Source of the DNA: Deinandra increscens subsp. villosa
Lineage: Eukaryota > Streptophyta > Magnoliopsida > Asterales > Asteraceae
DNA: 64,000 bases
Direction: 5' to 3'
Assembly (NCBI GenBank): GCA_039602395.1
Contig: JBCNJP010000006.1
Span: 43,735,279 to 43,799,278, forward strand
Under the pieces are notes generated by a model that saw only the letters and a list, made by a program, of their open reading frames with translations, had not been told where the DNA came from and did not search any database. A program made the position numbers and the translations under genes. Shown here in pieces: positions 35,025 to 47,859 of this stretch (within the stretch, counting starts at the first letter, position 1; every line of letters begins with the position of its first letter).

Positions 35025-37922
35025 TTCGCGTCCTGAGTTTTGATTTAAAACAATTCTTGGTGATTTTAAAACAACTGATTTTGTTTGGTTTTCCCTGGCT
35101 GTTTTCCAGGATGAACAAATTGCTTTCTTTGGATTTTGATTATGACATGTTTTGACAATGGTTGATTTTCGAAACATACCTGTTTGGTCTTAATCTACTT
35201 TGAATTTGATTCAACCTTTTGTTAGATTAAATTCAAAATCCCATAACAACATATCTTCCAACCTGGTGCACTTGATTTGATGAAGACTGGCTCAAATGCG
35301 ACGTGATAACTTTTGGTTATCACATCCCATTAAAGCTATAATGTCTTAAGCGTATATCGTAATAGTTACGTGACAACGCACGACGCAATTGTGGTTCTTA
35401 AAGTCCTGTGATTTTAAACCATCCAGCGTCGATAATATTAAATCAAGTCGAACCGATTGAAGATCGCCACTTCGATCTATAATCGTATGAACATATCAAT
35501 CCTCTGCTTCAAGTAGACGTCTGATCATATAAGTTCGAATCACCAGCTGAACAACTGCAAGAGTAATCACCTGATGATTACAACATTGTAGTATGGTCAC
35601 ACCAATTCTGGTGCACATTACCATTAAATGTATATACCTAGACACATCTTGGAAGTCTTAGACTACAAGAGTTGTACTCACGTGTGTTTTAATCCGACGA
35701 ACACTAAGTGTCATATACGTCGATCCAACATTTTCAGTATGAAACTGTAACACACAAGACTAATGACTTGCCGCAACAAAACCCTTGACTTCATGTAACC
35801 ATGACACCCCTTTCACACAACACTTGCATAACTAACTTCCAATCCCAAGACCGGTATCTTGCGAAGATGGAATTTAGCAATTACATGTCCAAAGCTAGAT
35901 CTTTAAATATCTAAAGAAAAGTGACTTAGATAAGTCACTGGAATATGTAAAACAACTCTCGCATCTAAACGAGACGAGCCAGATAAATAATGTTTCGCCA
36001 ACTATGGATTGTTGTTAAGCGGAACATATTGACATTCCAGTTAGAGTTGGCATGTTTAACCTTACCTGAATAAGGAAACATCCTCTAGTATCGGACCCCA
36101 GGGTCCGATAGAATATATCATCATCTCGAATATCACGAGAAACTTTCAAACAATCAAAGACGAACGCATCTTCATGCTGTCAAACTCTGAAAAGACTTTG
36201 ACAATCGTTTTTGAACTTATGAATAAGTCATAACATCTGGATATTAAGCATTCGAATTCCGTACCGCAAACTACGGAGTCGAGCTTTTTCGTTCTTGAGA
36301 ACGGAAATTGATTATCGCATTTCTGCGTAAAATAAGTATCCACACGGTTTGAAAGAAAGATGAAGATAGGAATGTCAATCTGCCTCAAGCAAGTGGGAGC
36401 ATCGCCATAGATCCTTACTGGAATAACGATCAAGTGCCGATCCAAAGATCATTTAAATTTACTGGGTTGAAACTTTAAATGACACCTCAATCAATTATAA
36501 GTTTCAAGATAATGTTAAGTATTGATCGTGATATGACTGAGCAACCACACGCGATCAATCTCTTGAAACAGTTCAAATCATACTAAATATGATGTAGACA
36601 TGAATCCAATACTTGAATATTGCATAGAATGTTGCCGTAAGATGTTACGCCATAGATGGAAAATCACATCATCACTGCTGAACACTGATGAGGGAATATA
36701 TGTTCATCAACTGAGCACGAATTATATTCGTTGAACATTAATAGCCAACTTAATTGAATCTGAACTAAGAATGCTATAAAACATTCAAAGGGTTAATTCG
36801 ACTCTATAAATAGTCGGTTAACATGCTCACGTGATAACACAGTCATACGTGTGCTTACCAAGGGCACTCCATTATCACAAGTTCGATTCACTTAAGAAGA
36901 TTCTCTGTTCAAGATAAACGCTGAATCTCAAGAAACAACAGATATTGGCAATTCTAAATCGAAATACGAGCATTTGATAGCGAATCCACAATTTCCGCGA
37001 TCGGGCTAGATCAGCGAAATTAGTCTACTACTTAGTACACGAATTCTGCATCACTTCGATATTCGATTCTAGTGTTGGATGTCGAACACTGTCGTTTGCA
37101 CCATATCATTCGGCCTCCTCTAAGTTGTTAGACGAGAGTCTGAATTCTGCGTAACGCGTTCGAATTTTATACGTTTTATTATCCATGAATATTTCGTTCA
37201 ATATTCTAAAAGTCCGTAGTCGATCAGACATTGCGGGAGCAACGGCTGAAGCAAGACTATTCTGACTCTGGACTCAAGGTGTTGACCTCTAGACTCACAA
37301 GGCCTCATTGGAGAATGACGCCGGGACGTAACTCGTATCAGAATGTCTTCATGGATCCTAGCATAAGACAAATCTGATTGATGGTATACTCAACGGTATC
37401 CTTAGACCTGAGACACATGAGCGACCTCCCGTTTGCCAAAGAACATACTTTGATTGTAGCTTAACGCTGTCGCGTAACTGCCAGCCATAACGGTTACATT
37501 TGGGAATGGATCTGAAGCTTAGTGGGAGCTGTATGTAGTCAATATGGGATTCTGTACTCTTGCATTTTTCAATGCAACAGTTTGACATCATGGGCCCTCT
37601 CGTTAGTTCCAAGTGTGAAGTGTAAGGCCTTACCCAAACTTACTGTGTGTTTGATTGGACCACTTCGAACAGTAAAACGAGAAATATAATGATCGAACGT
37701 AAAGAGAATGTATAGTTCCATGTCTCTGTTTCGATTGATGTCACATACAGAAAGGATCTGATGACTTTACAAATACCTTAAGTCTAAACTATATCACAAG
37801 TTTACAGATATGCCTTGGTTGTTCGGACTTGAAGTGTCATGACTGGTTGGGACAGCCACGTGTAGCTAGAGCACCTCTGACTGTATCTTGATTAATAGTC
37901 GCGATCAGTCCAAGTGGGAGAC
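35025..37922 (+). other. Noncoding internal region of the gag-only element
   Basis: About 2.9 kb without a retroelement enzyme motif in any frame. Short purine motifs of the form AAGTGGGAG recur (near 36,400, 37,520 and, as the real PPT, 37,910-37,920). The sequence appears to be decayed or replaced pol, as in LARD-type elements. Confidence 0.6.
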
Positions 37923-39234
37923 TGTTGGATTTAGGTGTCCAGACCCGACTAAATCAAGTACCCGACCCGGTCAAGACCCGTAAGAGTTACACCGGAGGCA
38001 ACGGGTATTAAAGACCGCTTACCTATATAACCGGCAAATTCGCAGAAAGATTAATTATGTGTTTATTAAATAGTTTAACTGATACATAATTAATTACTTA
38101 AATCAATATTAATCATTAAGATTAATTTAGCGACATAAACGTTAAATATTGTTATTTACGTCATGGACAAAGATCGACAAAATTATTAGTTTGACTAATA
38201 TTCTGCTAGCGACAAACATTTAAAGAAATAAATGTTAATCTCGGAAACAAAATGGTTCGTTTAAAGATTAGGAGAAATCGAGGGGTTGAACGGAAACATG
38301 ATCAGTTATAAATATAACTGATTAGGGAGGCGAAAACCCTAATCGACATAGTGAGATTTTCGGCCCCCCCTTCTCTCCTCCCCTTCGCGAACCCGACGCC
38401 GACGGCAGAACCGCCGCCGCCGCCCTCTCCTTTTGTTCTCCGACGATCCACCGCCGCTACCCTTGTCGATCCGCCGCCGCAGTCCGCCGCTACCCCAGCC
38501 GCTGCCGCCGCCTGCTCCTCCGCCGCCGCCGTCGTCCGCCGCTGCCGCCGCCCGCCGCCTCCTCCGCCGCCACTGAAGCCGCGACGCACCCGCGTACCGC
38601 GACTCCAGCCGCCGCCGCCCTGTCGCACGCCGCCGCCGCCTCTGCCGGCCGCCGCCCTCCCCTCGCCGTCGCCGGTTCTGCCGCCGACTAACCCTAGTCG
38701 TGAACTGCGTATCTCGTGTGTTCCGCCGTCGTCCGCGTAACCCTAGTTCGCGCCTGATCCGACGTACGAGATTTTCTCGGTGCTTGATTCACCGCGTAGT
38801 AAATCCGTATCCGCGAGGAAAGTCAGATTCGTTAGACGAATCACGTTCTGCGAAACCCTAGCGTCACCCGTTGACTTTCGGTGTCTCGAACGTCTGTTTG
38901 AATCACCGCTCAGGTATATCTAAACTCGTAGTTAGTTTAGATTTAATTGATTGTTTATTTTATGCTATGTCGCGTTTCTGTTTAAACGCGTTTTTGGTGT
39001 TTGCGCGTTATGGTGATTATCGAATCCTGTTGTATTAGGTTTACGCTAATTATCTGGTTTTCGCGTTAGTAAATTAAAACGTTTCCGCTGCCCATTAAAT
39101 TAATAGTTAATTTAATTATCTGATTTCATTTACTCGGTAATCGGTTAATAATTATTTATTGTAAATAATTATTTCTAAAAATAAATAAAAAATTGCTATT
39201 ACCGTGACCCGAATGCCACTGTCGTAACCCAACA
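37923..39234 (+). repeat. 3' LTR of gag-only copia-like element
   Basis: The LTR is 1,312 bp, TGTTGG...CCAACA. Its outer end is followed by target duplicate GTTGT at 39,235-39,239. It differs from the left LTR by a short CCG-repeat deletion and scattered substitutions. Confidence 0.9.
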
Positions 39235-39239
39235 GTTGT
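39235..39239. other. Target-site duplication GTTGT (right of copia-like element)
   Basis: This is an exact match to 31,227-31,231. Removing the element and one copy rejoins the helicase exon (...REKIRRYN|NNMFTYTSF...). Confidence 0.88.
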
Positions 39240-39482
39240 AGCGCCTAATTTTCTCCCTGAATACAGTTGCTGGCCGGTTATCATAGTCTAGAAGGCTTCT
39301 AAGTGGCTCTGGGGCCTGTAATGGGGATGGCAATAGCACCTTCCTATCTTGGCAGCAGGACGAAAACGTAGCTTCACCCTCCAAGTCGGTGGTTTTACTC
39401 TTTTCCGCACCCCACACCAATGCTTTACAATTGCTGCATTTATATATGGGGCTTCCAAGGCTCTCATAAACGACTGGCATAC
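39235..39482 (-). pseudogene. RepHel exon 3 upstream half
   Basis: It follows an AG acceptor (TATGCAG). It reads GMPVVYESLG...CSNCKALVWGAE, with Cys pairs CSNC and CC typical of the N-terminal zinc region of plant Helitron proteins. The frame runs directly into the copia-like insertion. A small extra exon with basic MPKRKAG may lie at ~39,905-39,957. Part of 26,545-40,820. Confidence 0.75.
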
Positions 39483-40221
39483 CTGCATAATACAAAATTA
39501 GTTATATAATTTACAAAATACGCAAGCGTAATGGAGATAGCTTGTTGTCCAGTGTAGTGTGGTTCATTGTTATATAAACACGACACAGTATTCAAAGGAC
39601 CTGTATATAACCTATCCCGGTATTACACTGGAACGACCCTAGCCTACTTACTTAGAGCCATGTTCAACATAGATTACCTACGGAAGTAAAGGCTGGCCTT
39701 TTGTGTCGTTGTGGCACTGCAACATGAGTGGACCATGTGCGTCTATTACGTTTCCTAGTTTACGATGTTGACGTATTCCCTGAATGGATAAGCATAACTT
39801 CGGAAACACATTTCAGGAAGAAACAAAGTACAATTACATAAATTGTACCGGTTTAGAACACAATGCTATAACGGTCAATGTGGTTATTAGTGGGAACAAA
39901 ACCTGCTTTTCTTTTGGGCATGCGTGTCGTGCTTGATGAGGGGTCTGTATGAGCTGTAAACAGTGCACACTTTAAACGACACAAAGACCCGGAACAAATA
40001 TTAATCATGCACATTATGTAAAGTAGAATATCCAACCTGCCTTAGCTCTTTGACAACACCTGCGACTTGATGATTGCGTTGCACTGTCTGTTACAAATAA
40101 ATGTTATAAATCAGCAAAATAATTAACGTATGGACCAATATACTATAAACGTCTAACAACAACCCTAGGCGTAAGATATAAGATAACTAACATGTAGTGC
40201 TTACAAGAAAATCTGACTCAC

Positions 40222-40820
40222 CTAGGTCGTTACGCTGGACAGTAGTAATGCCACTTTCGCGGCATCCTTCCATGATTTGCTGTTTCAACGGTAAATCCAA
40301 GATGTTTGGACCACATGATAAAGTTACCAGGTCGCCTTCGGTACCACTTTGTGTCATTTTAAAACCACAATACGCCCCTCCTCTTACATGACTACTTTCC
40401 TCAATCCGGACCAAGTTACACTGAGGAGCCGATTTCTTCACAACAGGTGAGTTTTTAACTTTATGGGCACGGTATGTCTGTACCATCCCCTTATCTGTTA
40501 AACTCTGTTGTGTCTGTGTCGTGAAAGAATCATACACTGTATCATGACCAACACTATCCTGTAATTGTACACCTGTCAAAATACACAGTAAAGATATGAG
40601 GGTAAGCAGTACGCAAAGGAGACCAGTAATTTATACATGACGTTTACTATTCGTTATTAGCGTTCGTATAGAAGCACTTACATGGAACTATAGGCGAAGC
40701 TTCTAAATTCGAGGCATGCGCCTCAGTCGGTGTTATTTGAAGACCGCAAAAATGTTGGACTTTCCCATCAGATGTGACATGCGGGGTCCTCTTAACCGCG
40801 GGTGTCTTACCAAACTTCAT
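40222..40820 (-). pseudogene. RepHel exons 1 and 2
   Basis: Exon 1 starts MKFGKTPAVKRTPHV at 40,820 and is followed by a GTAAGT donor. Exon 2 is 351 bases between a TTGACAG acceptor and a GTGAGT donor. It encodes an N-terminal segment without a domain I recognise. These exons define the helicase gene start. No stop is seen in this part. Confidence 0.65.
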
Positions 40821-42506
40821 AGCAGCTCAACGAACGTCACAACTAACTACTCTACTACGACGACATGCTAGAACAGAGTTACATAGTATTACAGAAAGGT
40901 TACAGTTAACTAATCGTATGAGACTATCATGAAAAATAGTGTCAGTCAGATGTTACATGGGTGGTGGCCGTCTTCCTTGCAAGAGTACAAAGCCACAATC
41001 TTACTGCAATCTGTATGTACTGGATCAACAAAAAAGGACGGGGTTAAACTTCTTCTGTGTATATCTCCCTACCATAATTAAGTGAAAAGCTGTGAATGAA
41101 ACTGATATAATAAGAGACATATAATAACGTTAATGGTGCTGATGGCATATAAAAAGCCGTAATATGGAAGCTCAAGCAATACAAAATTAAGTAAAATAAT
41201 AAGGAATAATAAATTAATAACGATACAGTTTTTGAGTAAGTCAGATTATATAACGACACATTGAAAACTGGCTGAAGCCTGGGCGCATAAAGAAACCCTA
41301 TAAAAATGTTTTCGTATTTGCAGAAACAACACCTCAACCATGTACAATCATATTAACCTACGATGATCAAATAATAATAGTGCCCACACACCACCCCACC
41401 AAGGAGGAAGCTTGTAAGAGGCCGGGCCCCGGTCCCATACATTCCTTTGTTCATTCATTGGTATAAATTTGAACTCATTCGGGCCCAAAAAAGTCTATCT
41501 ACTTAGCCCGGCCCTATTCGTCTTTAGTCTGCTCATATCTCCATTTTAGGCCAACCTTCGGCCCAAGCAGAGAATGTATATGAGCCTGATGTCATTGAAC
41601 TGTTCAACAAGTGGGCAATGTTGTGTTTTATATATAACAATAGATATAAAGAAGATAGCTGGACTTAAACATAGACATGGATAACAAACATACAGCCTAT
41701 CTATGTTAACCATTACGAAATGTGAACTAAACCACACATGACCACCACTCTGAAAATAAATTCATTCTCATTAAACATAGTTTCTATGGTAGATGTTTAG
41801 TACTCACCAGTCCACAATTAGTCTTAGAATCGTTAACTATCTGATGTTGTGTTCAATTATATGTATATGCTGATAGTTACGATGTACACATCCTAGCACG
41901 TGCCCTTATCAGGTCTCTGAATCATTATGTCATCACATCCAAATTCCTTGGTTTCACAATTGTCCGCTATTCCATATATTAAGCAATGTTATGTCTATGT
42001 AGTTGTTAGTAAAGTGAAATTAGCTTATACTATTGCTTATACTATCCTGAGTTTAGCTTCTGTGGCACGGAATTTTGTTTTCGATTTAGATCAGTTAATG
42101 CAATATAGTTTCTTTAAATTCAATTAATGTTGCTGGGCTTTTCTTATACTTGGTTCTGCTATCAGTGTTACAGAGATGCATGATACGCTTTACTGGAATA
42201 TATTCCTTATAATGATTCAATGACTTTCAGTATTATAGAGGCGTATGATATGATTTACTGAAATATAAGGTGCAACCCCTGGAACATGTGTTTTCACACG
42301 TGCGTAACCAAAGGACAGAGACTAAAAACCAAACAAAAATATTATAAAACTGTCTGAAAGGAAACATATGCTCAAAATGTCATAGTTGATAATCAAATAC
42401 TCCTATTACATCGATACGATAACTCCAGAGACATGTCATATAAGGGGCGGTTGCCACGATCAAGGCATTCTCTGACAGATAGCCAACAAATCACTCTTCA
42501 TCCTCC
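40821..42506. other. Intergenic region between RPA-like gene and RepHel
   Basis: No gene is supported. GGCCC-rich stretches at 41,410-41,580 (GGCCGGGCCC, GCCCGGCCC) could act as plant promoter boxes for the helicase gene, which starts 0.6 kb away. The open stretches here look like chance. Confidence 0.4.
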
Positions 42507-45351
42507 GAATCAACAAGGTATGCACGCCTACAGCATTTTAAAAGTGACTACGTTAGGAGGCACGCTGCAAAACACAACTATTATTAAAGAGCATTGCATG
42601 ACATATACCTTTTTTCCCCATAGTACCGGCACCCGAATCCTCTTCACATACCTTGTCATCAACATCGTCCTGTTGCTCAGAAAGGGGATCCCTGCAGTAC
42701 ATGTGAAAAGTGAGTACATGTCAACATGAGTGACACACAGTTATGCTAGAACAGTAAATTCACTCCTCACATTATCAGCTGAGGTGTGCCTTCCATTGGA
42801 TCCTGTGTTTCACCACCAGATAACTTTCTCAACCTCTTTCCCGGCGCAGCATTAACTCCCAAACCCACCTCCGAATCACCTTCGACATCCATTGACAATG
42901 CATGCCCTTATTTACCAGGGACACCTTCACTATCGGTACTGGTACAACCACTACAGTACAACGCATCGTAAGGTACATCAATAGGGGTGGGAACTGTACA
43001 TGAACTGAAAGTATGGTTCTAATACTCACAGGTTGGATGAGCGCTTTTCAGCACGTTTATCAGGGGTCACAACACCAAACTACTGAGCCTTTTTAACCGG
43101 TGAAGATAGAGCAGGCACTGTCGCAGGCTCCAAAATATCATCCACTGACGAAGAAGACGCATAGCTGACTGTGCCCGGTAATAAAACCTGGGCGCAATTG
43201 AAGCTCTCATACTCACCATACTGGTAGTATGTATGGGACCTAAGTTCAAACATATAAGTGCCTCCAATCAAACAACGGAGTGCCTCAGGGAGCACCATAT
43301 CATCGTTGTTTGTAGACTGGAATTCCATCACCATAATTCAGCAGAGAAAACAACGTAAGTCGTCTCATTGTACAGTGAAAGTAAAAAAAAAGAGACGTAC
43401 CATCTCCTGCTCATCCAACAGGGACTTTGCTGACTTCTTCACCAACTGCTCGCCCGTTTCGTCAAACAGGACAACCACAACATTGCCAGTCATGTCCTCA
43501 ACATCAACAATAAGCCTATACATGTTATTCCCATTGATATAGCATTGTTATAAAGACCGAAATGCAGAATACCATAGCAAAAGGAAAACAGACACGGATG
43601 TGTGTACGTGGCCAAGAGTGAACATTAGCAGTGTAATGAACTACAGGACAATAGCATGCATTTTAAATATAAGGGAGAATCCCTACAACCTACCTCGCCC
43701 GCGGAAAGTAAACGGCATTGTCACATGCCTCACACCAGAAACTCCTATCTTTGCGGTTCACACCTTTACGACAGCGGCCACCGGTACACATAAAATTAAA
43801 CCAGCTGTTCTTCGTCCGGATATCGGTGAGCTGAATGTTGTTCCTAAACACGACTGCCTGTTACAAACAAATGCGAGAAAATGAAGAGGACATGGTAGCA
43901 TAAAAATGTTGTCTGAAATTACTTCAAATGTAGAAAAGCATCCAAACCTTCTTTTTGTCCTGCCGAGCTGATTCTAGGAGCTCAGCAATTTTTGTCACAA
44001 CCTGTGGGCCATCCCTAGCCGGCTGTGTCTCAGCTCGCAGATCAATCCCCCTACAGAGTGAACATAACGTCAGGCTACATCGCTATCTCAAAGGAAAACT
44101 TCAGCATAAGGTTATGCTCTCCGTGACTACCTCAGCGAAGCATTGAACGACTCCAACAATGGTATATTGTTGCTATCGATGATAAGAGTTGAGGAGGAGC
44201 TCGAAAGGGCAAGTGAACCTAAAAGAGTTAAAAATCATTTGCAGGGAACATGTATAACGGACAAACAGGTATAAAGGTTAAATAAAATACCAAGATACTG
44301 CTTCACACTCATTAAAGACAGTATAACTGTGTAGACACCAGCTTTCTTTGCTTTCTGTGCCATAAAAGACTCACCGAGCTTTCCCCACAAAGTGACTGCC
44401 ACGTGACCACCGCTGCAAAAGTAATTTAATTCTCAGCATGCATGGCGTGTGGAGTAGATGCATAACCAATGTACATGCTATACCGTTCATTGTGCAGGTT
44501 GAATTCCAGTGTCCGTTTGCCGGTGGACTTGGTGGATACATTATCAGCTGTAGTAACATAACCAATGAGATCTGTACAAATATGGTATTTTCTTAAGGCC
44601 TTGCGAAATGAAACATCATACACGTACAAAGTTTGTAATTATGTTTACATAACGCTTAAGCATGGGTTGTTTTGAACATTACATGCATATCCTAACACCA
44701 ATATTATGAAACCAATGACTTTAAGTCACCCGTTCACCACGGGGTGTAATAAAAAATAATAATAGCAATCATAATACCAATTGTAATAATAACTGATTTA
44801 ATAATTCCTTTAAACATGGCGACATCTTACGTAATAATCATCATTAATTATAAAGATGAGGATCATATTATCAACCAAAATAATCACATGGAAACCTTTT
44901 TAAACACTGTAGATCCCTGCAGCTCAATCATATATTGACTATCGTTTAGGATCCTGTACGCAGGCCGATTCTTCACAACAGTAAAAATTTTCAACAGATA
45001 CAAACAACCTTCCTTCAGCTTATCAACAAAATAATGAGCAATGATGCTCCGAGCAGTAGCATGAATAGAGTCTCCCTATCAAAGACAACATTTTCGTCAA
45101 GACAATCTACAGCAGATAAGCAAACACTTAAAGTAGTAAACATAAACAACACAAAGAGTTAGAAATCTACTAACATTCCTATCAGAGAAGATGTAATCAG
45201 TACTGATATAGCGCCCATGCACATTACCACAATCCCATGAATGACAAACCATAACAACGATAGACATTGAAGACCCTACTTCCAGCTGGTCAAAACATAA
45301 ACCATCATTCAAACTAGTTTCCATAACACCACCCACCACAGCCTTGGACAT
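42507..45351 (-). pseudogene. Helitron-associated RPA70-like single-strand DNA-binding protein
   Basis: The start is MSKAVVGGVMETSLNDGL at 45,351. The first OB-fold continues over an intron (donor at ~45,171) into GDSIHATARSIIAHYF and RPAYRILNDSQYMIELQG. A second OB-fold has AVTLWGKLGESF. The C-terminal RPA domain has its zinc-finger CTGGRC...FWCEACD and then YRLIVDVEDMTGNVVVVLFDETG. About ten exons with GT-AG ends are seen: 44.57-44.48, 44.41-44.29, 44.22-44.14, 44.06-43.95, 43.86-43.69, 43.52-43.40, 43.34-43.08 and 43.0-42.5 kb. A TAA after GVPGK in the tail (42.91 kb) probably truncates it. RPA-like proteins are known partners of the rolling-circle Rep/helicase of plant Helitrons. It is on the same strand as RepHel. 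Confidence 0.85.
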
Positions 45352-46387
45352 TGTTAGAGGGTTCGTAGGCTAGTTATGGTTCTTAATTTCTGAAAGGTAA
45401 GCAGTTCCAGTAAGTTGATATATAGAGGAGAGAAATAATATAAGATATATACAGATGACACAATGAATCGATACATATACCTCCATTAATCATTAACAAA
45501 AGGACATGTATAAAACGGTTAACAATCTAATAAATAAGAAGCTCAATAGTAAAGGACAACATCAATAACTCAATAAATGAATTACAATTACTGCATTAAG
45601 AACCATTATGATTGAGAGCCCAACTGTTTAATATTATAACTCCTAAACAATTAACACACACGTAACAACAAATTAACTCTATAACACCAATCCTTGAGCT
45701 AATACACTAATTAACTATTATAGTTGATAAATCTGAATTTGTTTCACATTGACACAGACATACCACATTATTATTAATGAAAAGCATAAGTAAACCCTAA
45801 AGTATCGGACCACTAGGGAAGGATAGTGCAAGGAATCGATAGCTTAATAGACTCATTGTCGACTATACTTAACCTCCAATTACAGAGGTTGGTTGAAGAA
45901 ACGGTCTCCAATTGGAGCTGTCGGTGACAGAGACGAAGCAGGGGAACACGCATACCAGGCATATGGCTTCGCCCCGTGAAGAGTTTTAATACTTTGGGTT
46001 AGAAGAGATAACAGGCCGGTCCTAAAATACGGTTAGACGGAATCACTTTAATTACATGTATTAGATTTGTGTCACAAAATGGAATATTTTAAAAACCTAA
46101 AGGGTCAAAACGGGGCACATAATAATTACCAGAGGGCCAGAATAGTTCAAATTACGAAACCAAATTATACCACCAGAACAATGGTTGTGAAACATAACAC
46201 TCTAACATCCACCTTGTAATTCACGAAGCCTTGTCATTCACGAAGCCCTATTCCGATGTTCTCCCTTCACAGTAACGGTGTGCTTCCAGCCGATACTAAA
46301 CACTTCGAATCAACACGACTACCCCCTCGATTTAAAAGGTGATGGCATCTCTGAACAAAAAACTGATCCACACATACGAACACCAAC
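45352..46387. other. Upstream region of RPA-like gene
   Basis: No gene is seen. A GC-richer block at 45,900-45,985 could be a leader exon on the minus strand. The 5' terminus (TC) of the Helitron is expected in this region or to the right, but I could not identify it. Confidence 0.4.
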
Positions 46388-46785
46388 AGTAGAACGCCTA
46401 TGGTTTGATTTCCAAACCCTAAAAGTTTTCAACACAGGCATAAACAACCATTTCTTAATCGGATCAATCAAGGTAATTAGGTCATTCTTTTGTACATTTC
46501 GATAACTTGTAGTTAGGAAAATCAAGGGGATAATATCGATCTCTTGTTACAGCGCAATTAGCGACATTCATCCCGCACCTTTTGTCAGTAGAACGCCTAA
46601 GGTTTCATTTCGAAACCCTAAAAGTTTTCAACACAGGCACAAACAACCATTTCTCAATCGAACCAATCAAGGTAATTAGGTCATTCTTCTGTACATGTTG
46701 ATAACTTCTAAATAGGAAAATCAAGAGCAAAATATTGATCTTTTGTTACAGGGAAATTAACGACCTTCATCCCTCACCCTTTGTC
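46388..46785 (+). repeat. Two tandem ~199-bp repeats
   Basis: AGTAGAACGCCTA begins at 46,388 and again at 46,587. Both units continue with CCCTAAAAGTTTTCAACACAGGC, AACAACCATTTCT and AATTAGGTCATTCTT, with a few per cent differences. Confidence 0.85.
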
Positions 46786-46820
46786 AGTTAAAGACATAAA
46801 GAACACGAATTAGGGAAGTA

Positions 46821-47530
46821 AGAGCCACTGGATTACGGGTTATAAGAGACGGGTTATAAACAATAGCGGGCCAAATAGGGTCCGCGTGAAACTTATACCC
46901 TTGCCTTTGCAATTTAATACCCGCCGGATTACGGGTTAATATCGAGATGGGTCGGATATGATCTGCGTTTACTCCTAATCTTTAGAGCCATTGGATTACG
47001 GGTTATAAGAGACGGGTTATAAACAATTCCGGGTCAAATAGGGTCCGCGTGAAACTTATAGCTTTGCCTTTGCAATTTAATACCCACTGGATTACGGGTT
47101 ATTACCAAGATGGGTCGAATATGATCCGTGTTTTTCTCTTAATTCTTGTAGATGATTCACCCATCTCTTTTCTGATTTCATTTGTTCATCAAATTAGAAT
47201 TGTTTTGTTGTTGTCTCATTTGGGCTTCGTTGTCAATTTTAAAAGTTAGTAGTCATTCGATTACGGGTTAATACCAGGATAGGTCATGTAGGACCATTCC
47301 ATTATTTCTTTCACAATCGATAATTTACTTAAAACAGTAGGATCTGTTTTTGCAAGTTAATAGCCACTGGATCAAGGGTTACTACAAACATGGGTCGGGT
47401 AGGATCCGCGTAAAATTTATGGTAGTGTATGTTTCTCTATGCAAATAGTGTTATGATTACGGGTTAAAACCATAATGGATCGGGTAGGATCCGCGTGTGT
47501 GTTAACTTGAGATAATAATTAGATTAAAAC
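46821..47530 (+). repeat. GGATTACGGGTTA minisatellite
   Basis: A ~163-bp unit (46,821 and 46,984) repeats AGAGCCA(C/T)TGGATTACGGGTTATAAGAGACGGG with subrepeats GATGGGTCG(G/A)ATATGATC(T/C)G. More diverged copies run to about 47,530. The core GGATTACGGGTTA and GGTCCGCGT recur every 70-110 bases. Confidence 0.78.
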
Positions 47531-47859
47531 CATAACCGATTTTCTTCATGTTTTTCCCTTTACATTCTATGACAATCCAACACAATGGACGATGGAAGCA
47601 AACATACTCCAACTCTTGACACAGGTACAGTTGGCCGGCCGGAGCTCACGACCATAGTTACAATCAATGTACCTGCTCCGCATGTAGCTGCTCCGTTCAC
47701 ATAGAAGAACACACAGCAATCTCCCCGGCACAACCTCAAATGCACGATAGTCAACCCCATTGATAGCAGGTACAAACTAAATTAGGTACCTATAAATAAG
47801 CATGAGAAACAATTACTACAACAAACTCTCAAATAAAACATAAGCCAGACGGGTCATAG

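Larger units (their letters stand above)
31232..39234 (+). mobile_element. Copia-type gag-only LTR retrotransposon inserted in the Helitron RepHel gene
   Basis: The LTRs are 31,232-32,553 and 37,923-39,234. The right LTR starts TGTTGGATTTAG and ends CCCAACA; the left starts TGCTGGATTTAA. The primer-binding site TGGTATCAGAGCC (32,555-32,567) is the plant initiator tRNA-Met type. The purine tract AAGTGGGAGAC precedes the right LTR. The only credible coding region is a copia-type gag at 33,995. The remaining ~3 kb of internal sequence has no protease, integrase, RT or RNase H. It would depend on enzymes of a full-length relative. The orientation is opposite to the Helitron. Confidence 0.92.
26545..40820 (-). 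pseudogene. Helitron Rep/PIF1-like helicase (RepHel), split by an 8-kb insertion
   Basis: This is the rolling-circle replication initiator plus PIF1 helicase of a plant Helitron. Exons, right to left: 40,820-40,682 (MKFGKTPAVKRT...), 40,572-40,222, 39,482-39,240 continuing at 31,226 after the insertion, then 31.2-30.1 kb, 29.97-28.34 kb and 27.87-26.54 kb. The Rep part has the HUH motif in FQKRGLPHAHILIWL and the two-tyrosine motif VIKYLFKYLNKG. The helicase has Walker A GPGGTGKT (28.4 kb), Walker B IIWDEAPM, GGDFRQILPVI and the C-terminal KS(Q)GQSLKF. Introns with GT-AG ends lie at ~30,106-29,967 and ~28,336-27,869. Breaks are TGA at 31,044, a frameshift near 30,915, TAA at 27,240, TAG at 26,934, TAG at 26,763 and a late frameshift near 26,630. 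It is inactive. The RPA-like gene upstream belongs to the same element. Confidence 0.88.

Noticed and set aside
46821..47530. CRISPR-like array
   Set aside because: Units are long and imperfect tandem repeats with no unique spacers; the context is plant DNA.
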